Below are positions 63,978-64,000 of a DNA stretch of 64,000 nucleotides, in pieces. Source of the stretch: Streptomyces albus subsp. albus. Lineage in GTDB: Bacteria; Actinomycetota; Actinomycetes; Streptomycetales; Streptomycetaceae. Position 1 is the stretch's first letter. Every line of letters starts with the position of its first letter. The position numbers were made by a program, and so were the translations under genes. Where the stretch lies: the NCBI RefSeq assembly GCF_000725885.1, contig NZ_JODR01000009.1, positions 186,001 to 250,000 on the forward strand, given 5' to 3'. The notes beneath the pieces were generated by a model. The model saw only the letters and a list, made by a program, of their open reading frames with translations, was not told the origin of the DNA and did not search any database.

Positions 63978-64000
63978 CTCGCAGGTCAGAGGGCCGAACC

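Overview
The window is high-GC chromosomal DNA from an actinomycete, almost certainly a Streptomyces. Evidence: codon third positions are nearly all G or C, GTG starts are common, TTA codons are very rare, and the gene families are typical (cobN-type cobalamin genes, SigE-family sigma factor, DUF5063, SURF1, an ffs-dnaX-ybaB-recR-ask run, XRE/ATPase regulatory loci).

Layout. 0-6 kb: 3' end of a class A penicillin-binding protein, a YqeY protein, a metallophosphoesterase, tRNA-Pro(CGG), a membrane-anchored Mrr-like nuclease, an FAD monooxygenase and a block of 94-bp tandem repeats. 6.1-22.8 kb: cobalamin (B12) ring synthesis. cobN lies behind a cobalamin riboswitch on the minus strand; cobG, cobH and a cobI-cobJ fusion are on the plus strand; cobK, cbiD, cobM and cobL follow after a six-gene interruption (two small zinc-ribbon/unknown genes, an HTH-TPR regulator, a GNAT, a DUF2180 protein, a FurA-like repressor). 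22.9-34.8 kb: S9 peptidase, SURF1, membrane protein plus ECF sigma factor, aspartokinase, DUF5063, recR, ybaB, dnaX and the SRP RNA. 34.9-40.6 kb: tRNA-Ser(GGA) followed by what looks like an acquired segment: unknown genes of unusual composition and an arsenic-response cluster (arsO-like flavoprotein, arsR, arsC) with no efflux permease. 40.7-47.3 kb: two paralogous secreted/membrane proteins and an AraC-VOC-UvrA2 operon. 47.5-56.9 kb: a two-component system, two PAP2 phosphatases (one fused to a lipid kinase), a dehydrogenase, a hydrolase and small proteins. 57.1-64 kb: an accessory region with a C-terminally truncated XRE regulator, a CYTH enzyme, a radical SAM enzyme, a coupled 34-residue membrane peptide, a GHKL ATPase, a full-length XRE regulator, a NUDIX hydrolase, and broken conjugation/integrase gene remnants.

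How genes work together. The cob genes cover most C-methylation, ring contraction, reduction and cobalt insertion steps from precorrin-2 to cobyrinic acid diamide; the riboswitch should shut cobN down when adenosylcobalamin is plentiful. The most likely undescribed unit is at 58.0-62.6 kb: a MoaA-like radical SAM enzyme with a CYTH partner, next to an XRE regulator, a GHKL ATPase and a translationally coupled membrane micropeptide. Both the radical SAM gene and the regulator gene carry an early TTA leucine codon, which points to bldA-dependent developmental control, and the regulator/ATPase promoter region holds a near-perfect 35-bp symmetric operator. A second theme is the spread of degenerate GC-rich minisatellite repeats, both between genes and in frame inside several cob proteins, a response regulator and a membrane protein.
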